From JARRQJ01 sp037381915 (GTDB taxonomy: Bacteria; Pseudomonadota; Gammaproteobacteria; DRLM01), in assembly GCA_037381915.1 (NCBI GenBank), contig JARRQJ010000008.1, positions 1 through 64,000 on the forward strand: a stretch of DNA of 64,000 nt, written 5' to 3'. The notes below the pieces were generated by a model. It saw only the letters and a list, made by a program, of their open reading frames with translations, did no database searches and was not told where the DNA came from. The position numbers and the translations under genes were made by a program. This document shows, piece after piece, positions 33,019 to 41,160 of the stretch. Position 1 is the stretch's first letter, and each line of letters starts with the position of its first letter.

Positions 33019-33399
33019 ATGGCTTCAAAATATACGTTAAAGATCGTTACCGACTTCGCCGCCGCGCACGCCCTGCGCGACTATGCAGGCGAATGCAGCC
33101 AGTTGCACGGCCACAATTGGAAAGTGGAAGTGGAGGTCATCGCCTCGGCCCTGGACCAGGTGGGGATGGGCATTGACTTCAAGACGATCAGAACCCATGC
33201 CAAGGAAACCCTCAACCGCCTGGACCATCGCAACCTCAATGAAATCAAACCCTTTGACGCCGTCAACCCCACCGCCGAGAACATTGCCGCCTATCTGTAC
33301 CGGCAGTTGTCCGCCAGCTTGAAGGGGCCGCGCACCCAAATCGGCGCGGTCACCGTGTGGGAAACGGAGCGGGCCTGTGTCCGCTATACGGAGGAATGA
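33019..33399 (+). CDS. queD: 6-carboxy-5,6,7,8-tetrahydropterin synthase QueD
   Basis: QueD makes 6-carboxytetrahydropterin from dihydroneopterin triphosphate, the second step to queuosine and preQ0. The 126-residue protein has the zinc ligands His17 (AAAHAL), His30 and His32 (LHGHNW), catalytic Cys26 (GECSQ) and a later Glu-containing WETERACVRY. It ends 4 bases before folE2, which supplies its substrate, so the two are very likely cotranscribed. Confidence 0.93.
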   Translation: MASKYTLKIVTDFAAAHALRDYAGECSQLHGHNWKVEVEVIASALDQVGMGIDFKTIRTHAKETLNRLDHRNLNEIKPFDAVNPTAENIAAYLYRQLSASLKGPRTQIGAVTVWETERACVRYTEE

Positions 33400-33403
33400 A
33401 TCC

Positions 33404-34219
33404 ATGACCTCAGCCACCGCTTCCATCGTCGACGTCCAAGGCAGCCGCGATACGCGCCGTCTGGCCATCGATAAGGTGGGTATCAAAGATTTGCGCCACC
33501 CCGTCACCATACTCAACCGCGATGGCCGGCTACAGCATACGGTAGGCAACTTCTGCCTGTATGTGGATCTTCCCCATGACCGACGCGGGACCCATATGTC
33601 CCGCTTCCTGGAGATCCTTAACGACCGCGTGGAACCGCTCTCCCGGAACGGTATCGAGCAGTTACTGACTACGATCAGCGCCACCCTGGAAAGCAATAAT
33701 GCCTACCTGGAGCTGAGCTTTCCGTATTTCATCGCTAAACAGGCGCCGGTTTCCGGCGTGGGCAGTCTCTTGGATTACGACGTCACTCTGTTTGGGGAAA
33801 AACGCGGCGAAACTGCCGACGTCGCCGTCAAGGTCCTGGTCCCCGTCACCAGCCTTTGCCCCTGTTCCAAACAGATATCGGACTACGGCGCGCACAATCA
33901 GCGTTCCCACATCACGCTCACCGCCTCCGTCCAAGAAGGACTGTGGATAGAGGACCTGATAGACATCGTGGAAAACGAGGCCTCCTGCCAAATCTACGGC
34001 TTGATCAAACGCCCCGATGAAAAATTCATCACGGAACGGGCCTACGACAACCCCAAATTCGTCGAGGATCTGGTGCGTGATATCGCCGCCCGCCTGAACA
34101 CCCACCCACGGATAAGCGCCTATACCGTCGAATCCGAAAATTTCGAGTCCATTCATAATCATTCGGCCTACGCCCTCATCCAGTGCAATAAGTCGGAAAC
34201 GACATTACCAAAAGCTTAA
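33404..34219 (+). CDS. folE2: GTP cyclohydrolase FolE2 (type IB)
   Basis: FolE2 converts GTP to dihydroneopterin triphosphate for folate and queuosine, as an alternative to the zinc enzyme FolE. The 271-residue protein (COG1469) has the conserved Cys in TSLCPCSKQISDYGAHNQRS, QKHTVGNFCLYV-like sequence near residue 45, and the ending ESIHNHSAYA. ATG 33404 follows the queD stop closely, and the upstream in-frame start lies inside queD. FolE2 often serves zinc-limited conditions, though no Zur site was identified. A terminator-like hairpin follows. Confidence 0.94.
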   Translation: MTSATASIVDVQGSRDTRRLAIDKVGIKDLRHPVTILNRDGRLQHTVGNFCLYVDLPHDRRGTHMSRFLEILNDRVEPLSRNGIEQLLTTISATLESNNAYLELSFPYFIAKQAPVSGVGSLLDYDVTLFGEKRGETADVAVKVLVPVTSLCPCSKQISDYGAHNQRSHITLTASVQEGLWIEDLIDIVENEASCQIYGLIKRPDEKFITERAYDNPKFVEDLVRDIAARLNTHPRISAYTVESENFESIHNHSAYALIQCNKSETTLPKA

Positions 34220-34222
34220 TTT

Positions 34223-34255
34223 CTGTGCCGACTGGCACAGTTAACTATCTTTTCC
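34223..34255 (+). terminator. Rho-independent terminator after folE2
   Basis: CTGTGCC (34223-34229) and GGCACAG (34234-34240) form a 7-bp stem with a GACT loop, starting 4 bases after the folE2 stop. A T-rich tail (TTAACTATCTTTTCC) follows. This closes the xseB-ispA-dxs-queD-folE2 run. Confidence 0.7.
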
Positions 34256-34476
34256 TATTCAAGTTTTCCCCATAAGCGCCGTTACGTCCCTCAGAACGGG
34301 GAATCGGCCGAACCCTAACAAATTTGCCCGCCAGTATCCGCATCTGGCTCGGACGAGTTTGGCTTGAAAGCCCCCTAAACAATGCATTGATGGCGCCTTG
34401 CAGGCAAGGTCATTGAAAAGTTGCGAGAACCTATTGTCGCAAGAGCGATGCTTCTGCGTGTCGTAAAGAAACACAA

Positions 34477-35583
34477 ATGTCCATGAAGTCAGTCAGCCGC
34501 CATCACAGTAGTTCACGCTCATGCCCACTACGAAGGTGGCTGGCCGTCGCCATTATGTTGACCATCCCGTGTCTCGCCGCTGGCGCTTCCGGTTATGAGG
34601 GGGAATTCATCCCCTTCCCCGAGGTCACCATCCATTACAACAACAAGGATGTCCCCAATCTGAAGCAACACGGCTCCGCCCCTCTGGTGGATTTCTTTTA
34701 CACTGCAAGATACTACAGATGGCGGTTATTGAGTGAATTTCTCGTCAGCGATGACGAACGCGACCTGGAACGCCTCATTGTAGGAAGAGTCAGCCCCTCC
34801 GGGGGCCAAGTGTGGCTTGGGCGCAACCACTCCGACCTGGATCAATGGAACCGCCTGTTTCATCGCGAAACCTATCTGCAAACCACGATTCATCGACCGG
34901 GCATCATCGAGTTCGAAGACGAGGGCGGGATACTACCCGCGCATATTACCGGGCTCTCCATGGAGGATACCTTGAACCTCGGGGACAACGATCTGAATTA
35001 CAGGTTCACGCTCGGCCTGGGTCCCATCCTGAAGCAGCAGCATCTGGTCCCCTATGACCTTCTCAAATTTAACAGCGACTCGCATCGTCTGGCGTTCACC
35101 GCGCTCGTCTCCGATCAAAGCGCCCGAGACAGTTTCAAGGACAGCGGCCTGTTCCTGGGTCACGCCATCATCCCGTCCCAGGCCAACAGCCTTTCCAAAA
35201 TCAAACAGACGATACTGGGTGCTTATACCAACGTGGGCCTCGAGACCAATCTATTGTTGCGGACCTCGGTATTTTATGTGGTCGATGACGTTGAGCTGTT
35301 GAACGGCAGCTACAAAAAGTCATCATTCGCTTACGCCTACCTGCAACCCGAATACAACCTCGACTCGACCTGGACGCTCTATGGCCGCGTGGAACTCAAC
35401 TCGGGGGCAGAAGACGACCTTTATGTACAACAGATCCCCGCGTTCATCAGGCAACGCGCGCTTATAGGGGCGCGCTACCAGATGCGGAACAGTCAGGTGA
35501 TCAAATTCGAGATCACCGAACTACAGCAATTCGGACAACGCTTTCGGGCGGTTGAGATGCAATGGAGTGCCGCAATTCAATGA
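34477..35583 (+). CDS. predicted outer-membrane beta-barrel protein of a signalling operon
   Basis: The 368-residue product has a signal peptide (basic start, then LAVAIMLTIPCLAAGASG to about residue 38) and mature sequence rich in alternating amphipathic strands ending in aromatic residues. Examples are FAYAYLQPEYNLDSTWTLYGRVELN and the last strand FRAVEMQWSAAIQ, typical of outer-membrane barrels. I do not recognise a named family. Its stop overlaps the start of the next gene (ATGA), and the third gene overlaps the second, so the three are translationally coupled. The operon suggests it admits or displays the ligand of the downstream sensor, by inference. Confidence 0.7.
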   Translation: MSMKSVSRHHSSSRSCPLRRWLAVAIMLTIPCLAAGASGYEGEFIPFPEVTIHYNNKDVPNLKQHGSAPLVDFFYTARYYRWRLLSEFLVSDDERDLERLIVGRVSPSGGQVWLGRNHSDLDQWNRLFHRETYLQTTIHRPGIIEFEDEGGILPAHITGLSMEDTLNLGDNDLNYRFTLGLGPILKQQHLVPYDLLKFNSDSHRLAFTALVSDQSARDSFKDSGLFLGHAIIPSQANSLSKIKQTILGAYTNVGLETNLLLRTSVFYVVDDVELLNGSYKKSSFAYAYLQPEYNLDSTWTLYGRVELNSGAEDDLYVQQIPAFIRQRALIGARYQMRNSQVIKFEITELQQFGQRFRAVEMQWSAAIQ

Positions 35584-36038
35584 AGCGCATACACCGGATA
35601 AGCTTCGCGCTAATGTTGTTGGTAGGCACATCGGGTCTGGCGGCCAGCGCCACCAGCCGCCATCTGGTCCTGGTAACCGATGCGGCGACGGGCGTCACTT
35701 CCCTTTCAACCAGCGAGATTCACAAATTATTTCTCGGACTGCCCGTTGAGAAAGATGGACACCCCCTAGAGGCCGCCATCAATCACAGCGACCCCTTCCT
35801 GTATGAGATCTTCCTGCAGAAGATCGTGTATATGTCGTCCATTTCCTACGACCGCCATTTGCTGGCAAACGTAATCCAACTCGGCGGCCGACGCCCGCAG
35901 ATATTCAACGATACGCAGTCTTTGATAACCGCATTGGAGCAAAGGCCGGGGACGGTCAGTGTATTGTGGGACAGCGACCTCAAGAATGCCTCTGAACTTA
36001 CAATCATCGGGGAAGTATGGCACGGCACAAAAGAATAA
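35580..36038 (+). CDS. small periplasmic PstS-like substrate-binding protein
   Basis: The 152-residue product has a signal peptide (1 to about 25, SGLAASA) and matches the short phosphate-binding-protein-like family: VTDAATGVTSLSTSEIHKLFLG, then a Trp- or Phe-containing basic middle and QRPGTVSVLWDSDL near the end. It is about half the length of a transport PstS and probably forms one lobe. No transporter genes are near. It is coupled to an outer-membrane gene upstream and a GGDEF-EAL gene downstream, so it more likely serves sensing than uptake. Confidence 0.8.
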   Translation: MKRIHRISFALMLLVGTSGLAASATSRHLVLVTDAATGVTSLSTSEIHKLFLGLPVEKDGHPLEAAINHSDPFLYEIFLQKIVYMSSISYDRHLLANVIQLGGRRPQIFNDTQSLITALEQRPGTVSVLWDSDLKNASELTIIGEVWHGTKE

Positions 36039-38500
36039 AAATATTGCTGCACAGCTTCGCGGGTCGAATCACGATCGGCGTGATACTTATTCACGCCTTA
36101 CTGATTCCCTTCTTGTTCGGCGTGGTCTTCATCATCGAGGCCGGCTACAAGCAGCAGTTCATAGAATATGTCCGCCACGGCGCCGCCGTCGTCGCGGAAC
36201 AGCTGTCGGAAGAACAAACCGCGGGCGGCTTCCTCCATCATCTCAACGACGCCGCACTTTCCGGTGGAGTCTTGTTGGCGCAATTGGTGACCGAGAACGG
36301 CACCCTGTACAGTTCAACGGTTCTGGACAAATCCATACCGCCCGCTGATTTTCAGGAAGACTTCCGTTTCGGAGAGCACGGCGATTCCATCTATTACATT
36401 TCTCTGCCAATCAGCACCGCCGACGGCAAATCGGCCACCGTGCAGATGGGTTTTGACGAGGCGCCAACCCAAGAACAGATTCAAAAGGCCTATCATCGGG
36501 TAGAGATCCTCGCCGTTAGTTATATCGCCCTGTCGCTGCTGCCCGTGGCCTTCCTTATTCCGCAGCTGACCCGTCCGCTTCGCAAGCTCAGGGATACGGC
36601 GCAGAAAATCGCCGATGGCGAGGCGACCGAGCAATTGACCGTAAAATCCAGCATTTATGAGATATCGGATCTGGCCGAGGATCTGGAAAGCATGCGTCAT
36701 GAGCTGGTAAATCGCAGCCAGGCCATTATCGCCCGCGAGGGACGCATCAGCGCCATCATGAACAACGTCGTGGACGGCATCATCACCATTGACGAAAATG
36801 GCACAGTTGAATCGATGAACCCCGCCGCATTGCAGATTTTCGGTTACGAACAATCAGACATTATCAACATCAATCTCGAAAAGCTGTTGGACGACCCAAA
36901 TTTACTGACAAGGAATCAAAGGGATCCGGCCAATTCAGCGTCGATCAAATTCCCCATCACCAACCTCAAGACGCATGAAACGGTAGGAAGGCACAGGGAC
37001 GGCAGCACCTTCCCCATTGAGATCGCCATCAGTGAACTGACGCGCAGCGAAGGGCGTCTCTTTATCGCCATCGTGCGCGATATCACCGAGCGCAAACGGT
37101 CAGAAGAAGAGCTCAAAGCTCTGCATGAAGATCTGGAACGGCGCGTTATCAAACGCACGCGTGAGTTAGCCTCGCTCAACCAGGAGCTGGAGCATCAAGC
37201 CTTGCATGACGCCTTGACTGAACTCCCCAATCGCCTTCTGTTACAGGACCGTATGCATCAGGCCCTGCTCTCCGCTCAGCGCGACAATCGTCAGCTCGCG
37301 CTCTTGATAACCGACCTAGATCGCTTCAAGGAGATAAACGACACACTCGGCCACCATTACGGCGATCTGGTGTTGCAGGGGGTCTCGGCGCGCATGCGCA
37401 CCGCGCTGCGCGGCTCGGACACCATTGCCCGCCTCGGCGGCGATGAATTTGCGGTACTCCTGCCCTTCATCGAATCCGGCGAGGACGCCATCAAAGCGGC
37501 GCGCAAGCTAGTGACCACCATGGAAGAACCCATCGTACTTGAGGACCACAGCTTCCATGTGGGAATCAGCGTCGGCATCGCCCTGTATCCGGACCACGGC
37601 CAGGACGGTTCCACCCTTATGCGCCATGCCGATGTCGCCATGTACGTGGCGAAACGTTCGACATCGGGCTATGCCGTCTACGACCATCTCGAAGACCAGC
37701 ATAGCGTGAGCCGTTTGGCCATGGTTGGCGAGCTGCGTCACGCCATAGAGCAACAACAATTAGTGTTGTTTTATCAGCCCAAGATCGACCTCAAGGAAGG
37801 CCGCATCACCGGGGTCGAGGCCTTGGTGCGCTGGAATCATCCTCAACGCGGCCTATTGTCACCCGACGAATTCATTCCACTGGCGGAACATACCGGCCTG
37901 ATCCGCCCCCTCACCTTCGTCGCCCTGAACGAGGCGCTGCATCAGGTGTCGCTATGGAAGGAAGGCGGCCTGCGGCTGAAAATGGCCGTCAATCTGTCCG
38001 CCCACCACCTGCAGGACGAACAATTGGCGAGCAAGGTCGAATCCGCCATGCAGCAATGGAACGTCCCGGCGGAATTGCTGGAATTTGAAATCACCGAAAG
38101 CGCCATTATGGCCAATCCGTTGCGGGCCATGAACACCCTCACCCAATTGAGCAGGATGGGCATAGGCCTTTCGATCGACGACTTCGGCACCGGCTACTCT
38201 TCGCTGGTATATCTCAAACAGTTGCCGGTCAACGAAATCAAGATAGACAAGTCATTCGTCATCGACATGCTGGAAAACAACGAAGACATGGTCATTGTCC
38301 GCTCAACCATCGACCTGGCCCACAACATGGGGCGCCAGGTCGTGGCGGAAGGTGTGGAAAGCGAAGAGGTCCTGAATATACTGGTCGAGCTGGGCTGTGA
38401 CATGGCGCAGGGTTATTACATCAGCCGACCCATCACCGCCAACATCCTCACCCAATGGCTGCATCAAACGCAATGGCAGTCAAAGCGCGTCCGAGGTTGA
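36017..38500 (+). CDS. membrane sensor with HAMP, PAS, GGDEF and EAL domains
   Basis: The 827-residue protein has membrane helices at about 17-41 and 162-184 flanking a 120-residue periplasmic domain. HAMP (about 183-236), PAS (about 240-362) and a short coiled coil come next, followed by GGDEF (393-556) and EAL (566-815). GGDEF at 474-478 is intact and preceded by an inhibitory site RGSD (465-468). The EAL is also intact (EALVRW at 601, EITES, DDFGTGYSSL at 721, AEGVES). It can in principle both make and break cyclic-di-GMP. The gene overlaps the periplasmic binding-like gene by 22 bases with its own GGGGAA site, indicating that it senses that protein's state; this is inferred. Confidence 0.93.
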   Translation: MARHKRIKILLHSFAGRITIGVILIHALLIPFLFGVVFIIEAGYKQQFIEYVRHGAAVVAEQLSEEQTAGGFLHHLNDAALSGGVLLAQLVTENGTLYSSTVLDKSIPPADFQEDFRFGEHGDSIYYISLPISTADGKSATVQMGFDEAPTQEQIQKAYHRVEILAVSYIALSLLPVAFLIPQLTRPLRKLRDTAQKIADGEATEQLTVKSSIYEISDLAEDLESMRHELVNRSQAIIAREGRISAIMNNVVDGIITIDENGTVESMNPAALQIFGYEQSDIININLEKLLDDPNLLTRNQRDPANSASIKFPITNLKTHETVGRHRDGSTFPIEIAISELTRSEGRLFIAIVRDITERKRSEEELKALHEDLERRVIKRTRELASLNQELEHQALHDALTELPNRLLLQDRMHQALLSAQRDNRQLALLITDLDRFKEINDTLGHHYGDLVLQGVSARMRTALRGSDTIARLGGDEFAVLLPFIESGEDAIKAARKLVTTMEEPIVLEDHSFHVGISVGIALYPDHGQDGSTLMRHADVAMYVAKRSTSGYAVYDHLEDQHSVSRLAMVGELRHAIEQQQLVLFYQPKIDLKEGRITGVEALVRWNHPQRGLLSPDEFIPLAEHTGLIRPLTFVALNEALHQVSLWKEGGLRLKMAVNLSAHHLQDEQLASKVESAMQQWNVPAELLEFEITESAIMANPLRAMNTLTQLSRMGIGLSIDDFGTGYSSLVYLKQLPVNEIKIDKSFVIDMLENNEDMVIVRSTIDLAHNMGRQVVAEGVESEEVLNILVELGCDMAQGYYISRPITANILTQWLHQTQWQSKRVRG

Positions 38501-38587
38501 CGGGCTTGTCGGCCCTTTCCACCTCACACGCATGACAAGACGGCCAGGTGCCGTCGCACTTAATTACGTCGTCTCCCGCCAGTTTCT

Positions 38588-39079
38588 TTATGGGATCAAC
38601 AGGGTACCGGCCAGGCCCAAACACAGGGCCGCATAAATCCCCGCGGCCAAATCGTCTAACATCACCCCCAGACCGCCGCCGATGCGCCGATCCAGCCAGG
38701 AAATCGGCCAAGGTTTCCAGATATCGAAGAGTCGAAACAGGACGAAACCCGCCACTACCCACGGCCATCCGGACGGCGCCGCCATCATGGTGACCCAAAA
38801 CCCCACCATTTCATCCCAGACGATGGCGCCGTGATCAGCTACGCCCAACTCCCGCCCGGCCTTGCCGCATATCCAGACACCGACGATGAACAGCACTATC
38901 ATCAACAATGCATATTCAACGATCGCAAGGCGACCGAACAGGAAATAGAAGGGAACGGCTAATAGCGTCCCCCAGGTACCCGGCGCCTTGGGCAGGGCGC
39001 CGGCGCCGAAACCCAATGCGGCGACGCACCAGGGATTGCGCCATACGGATCGTGGAATGGAGGACGAGCCAGTGGACAT
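38588..39079 (-). CDS. pgpA: phosphatidylglycerophosphatase A
   Basis: PgpA removes the phosphate of phosphatidylglycerophosphate to give phosphatidylglycerol. The 163-residue membrane protein shows the family pattern GFGAGALPKAPGTWGTL, VWDEMVGFWVTM and the carboxyl RRIGGGLGVMLDDLAAGIYA with its conserved Asp pair. Its ATG overlaps the thiL stop (TGATG), so it ends the rib-nusB-thiL-pgpA run. Confidence 0.95.
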   Translation of the reverse strand: MSTGSSSIPRSVWRNPWCVAALGFGAGALPKAPGTWGTLLAVPFYFLFGRLAIVEYALLMIVLFIVGVWICGKAGRELGVADHGAIVWDEMVGFWVTMMAAPSGWPWVVAGFVLFRLFDIWKPWPISWLDRRIGGGLGVMLDDLAAGIYAALCLGLAGTLLIP

Positions 39080-40092
39080 CAGCCCTCCGCGTCACGCGGG
39101 TCTTCGGCAAAATGATCGTAACCGCGGCGTTCCAGGGACAGCAGGCCCCCGTCCGCCAGCTTCAATCGCAAGCCGGGGGTTGCCTCGATAATGCCAATTG
39201 CACGGCAGCCGCATGCAAAGCGCGACATCAGTTGTTCCACCCGGCCGGATTGCGCCGCCGGTACGGTGAAACATAATTCATAATCGTCACCGGCGCTCAG
39301 CGCCATGCGCAGGCAATCGGCTTCGTCAAAAGCAAAATATTCCGGTCCAGCCACTGTAGCAAAGGACGGGGAAAGCGGCAGGTCGTGTAAATTCAGCGTC
39401 GCCCCCACCCCGCTCGCCTCAAGGATATGACCGAGGTCCGCCGCCAGACCGTCGGAGATATCGATCATGGCGGTCGCCGTCCCGCGCAGAGCCTCGGCCT
39501 CCTTGCAGCGCGGTGTAGGCCGATGCAAGCGCGAGTACAGGTAATCACCGTGGGCGCCAGGTAAATCCCGCTGTTGCCGCCAGGCGTATAAGGCCAGACC
39601 GGCGTCGCCCACGCTGCCGGTCAGATAAACGATGTCGCCCGGCCTGGCCCCCGATCGCGACACCGCCTGCCCGCGGGGGACCCAGCCCTGCACTTGCACC
39701 GTGATCGTCAATGGCCCATGGGTCGTGTCACCGCCGATGAGTTGTATCCCGGATTGGTTCGCCAGACCGAAGAAACCTTGGGCGAACGCGCTCACCCACG
39801 TCTCGTCAAAGCGCGGCAAGGTCACGGCCAGCGTCGCCCACGCCGGCACCGCCGCCATGGCCGCCACATCACTGAGGTTCACGGCCAGGGCCTTGTAACC
39901 CACATCCTCGGGCCGGGTATCGGGCGGAAAATGCACGCCGGCAACCAAGGTATCCACCACCATCACCAAGTCACAACCGGAGGGAGGGCGCACGACCGCG
40001 CCGTCGTCGCCGATGCCCGTCACCACATCGTCGCGCCCGACGCCACCAGTGGAGAAATTGCGGCGGATGATTTCGAATTCCGACATTGCCAT
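39079..40092 (-). CDS. thiL: thiamine-monophosphate kinase ThiL
   Basis: ThiL makes thiamine diphosphate from thiamine monophosphate. The 337-residue protein has GIGDDGAVVRPP, VVDTLVAGVHFPPD, YKALAVNLSDVAAMAA and DISDGLAADLGHI, the metal and ATP-binding motifs of the PurM-like family. Dxs nearby uses the thiamine diphosphate cofactor, although the linkage is probably incidental. An ATG two codons later is also possible. Confidence 0.95.
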   Translation of the reverse strand: MAMSEFEIIRRNFSTGGVGRDDVVTGIGDDGAVVRPPSGCDLVMVVDTLVAGVHFPPDTRPEDVGYKALAVNLSDVAAMAAVPAWATLAVTLPRFDETWVSAFAQGFFGLANQSGIQLIGGDTTHGPLTITVQVQGWVPRGQAVSRSGARPGDIVYLTGSVGDAGLALYAWRQQRDLPGAHGDYLYSRLHRPTPRCKEAEALRGTATAMIDISDGLAADLGHILEASGVGATLNLHDLPLSPSFATVAGPEYFAFDEADCLRMALSAGDDYELCFTVPAAQSGRVEQLMSRFACGCRAIGIIEATPGLRLKLADGGLLSLERRGYDHFAEDPRDAEG

Positions 40093-40143
40093 GCTAACAC
40101 CGGTCCCCGGCGGGCGTTATTCCATAGTCACGCGACCCTGCGG

Positions 40144-40593
40144 TCAGCGGGTATTCATCTCGAGTTCGGCGCGGCGTAGATCCCGTGCGATCTTATCCAT
40201 GACGCCGTTGATATAGCGATGGCTTTGCTCGGCGCCGAAGACCTTGGCCAATTCCACCGCTTCGTTGATGACCACCCGGAAGGGGACCTCGGGATGATAG
40301 GTCAGTTCGCAAACACCGATGCGCAAGATGGCCAATTCCACCGGATCCAACTCGGCGACCGCCCGATCCAGAAACGGCGCCAAGCACGCGTCCAATTCCG
40401 CCACGTGTCCGGGAATGCAGCGCACCAATTCGCTGAAATAGGCGACGTCGGCCTGGGCGAGGTCCCGCTCGGCCAGGAACTGGGCCTCGACGTCCCCGAT
40501 CGCCCCACCCCCGAGCTGCCATTGATAGATGGCCTGCAACGCACAACGGCGAGCCTTGCTGCGTGCCTGGCTGATTGAAGCTCTTTTCGACAA
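40144..40593 (-). CDS. nusB: transcription antitermination factor NusB
   Basis: NusB binds boxA RNA with ribosomal protein S10 in rRNA antitermination. The 149-residue helical protein has RRCALQAIYQWQLGG, AILRIGVCELTYHPEVPFRVVINEAVELAK and FINGVMDKIA-like sequence (YINGVMDKIARDLR). The start is a TTG at 40593. No ATG lies in a suitable place and the ribosome site is weak. It sits 46 bases after ribH, the usual ribH-nusB order. Confidence 0.95.
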   Translation of the reverse strand: MSKRASISQARSKARRCALQAIYQWQLGGGAIGDVEAQFLAERDLAQADVAYFSELVRCIPGHVAELDACLAPFLDRAVAELDPVELAILRIGVCELTYHPEVPFRVVINEAVELAKVFGAEQSHRYINGVMDKIARDLRRAELEMNTR

Positions 40594-40639
40594 TTTTGAT
40601 CCGCTCGTAAAACGCCATCGCGGTGATGGACGTGGACTA

Positions 40640-41119
40640 TCAACCGAGCCGCTTTAACAGGCTCACCATCTCTAATGCGGACATCGCCGCCTCGACTCCC
40701 TTATTCCCCGCCTTGGTCCCGGCCCGCTCCACCGCCTGATCGATGGTGTCGACGGTCAGGACCCCGAAGGCGATCGGTACGTCGAATTTAAGTCCCACCG
40801 CCGCGATACCCTTGGCGCATTCACCGGCCACGTAATCGAAATGGGGCGTGGCGCCGCGAATCACACAGCCCAGGGCGATGATCCCATCATATTGCTGGGT
40901 GGCGGCCACTCGTTGCGTCGCCAAGGGAATCTCGAAGGCCCCCGGGGTATGGATGACGTCGATGCTCTTCGACTCCACGCCGTGGCGTACTAGGGTGTCC
41001 ACGGCGCCGGCAAGCAAATGGTCGACGATGAAACTGTTGAACCGCCCTGCCACGATGGCGAAACGCGCCCCTGTCACGACAAAATCTCCGCTGATGGTGT
41101 TAACGCTGCTCATGTTCAT
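40640..41119 (-). CDS. ribH: 6,7-dimethyl-8-ribityllumazine synthase RibH
   Basis: RibH condenses the pyrimidine with dihydroxybutanone phosphate to lumazine, the penultimate riboflavin step. The 159-residue protein has VAGRFNSFIVDHLLAGA, TPGAFEIPLA, GCVIRGATPHFDYVAGE with the catalytic His, and FGVLTVDTIDQAVERAGTKAGNKG. The ATG at 41119 has GGGAG 5 bases upstream and is chosen over a start 10 codons earlier. It follows ribBX after 41 bases. Confidence 0.96.
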   Translation of the reverse strand: MNMSSVNTISGDFVVTGARFAIVAGRFNSFIVDHLLAGAVDTLVRHGVESKSIDVIHTPGAFEIPLATQRVAATQQYDGIIALGCVIRGATPHFDYVAGECAKGIAAVGLKFDVPIAFGVLTVDTIDQAVERAGTKAGNKGVEAAMSALEMVSLLKRLG

Positions 41120-41160
41120 TTCTCTCCCGCCGCCGCGGCGGCGTCTCAATTATTCCTATT

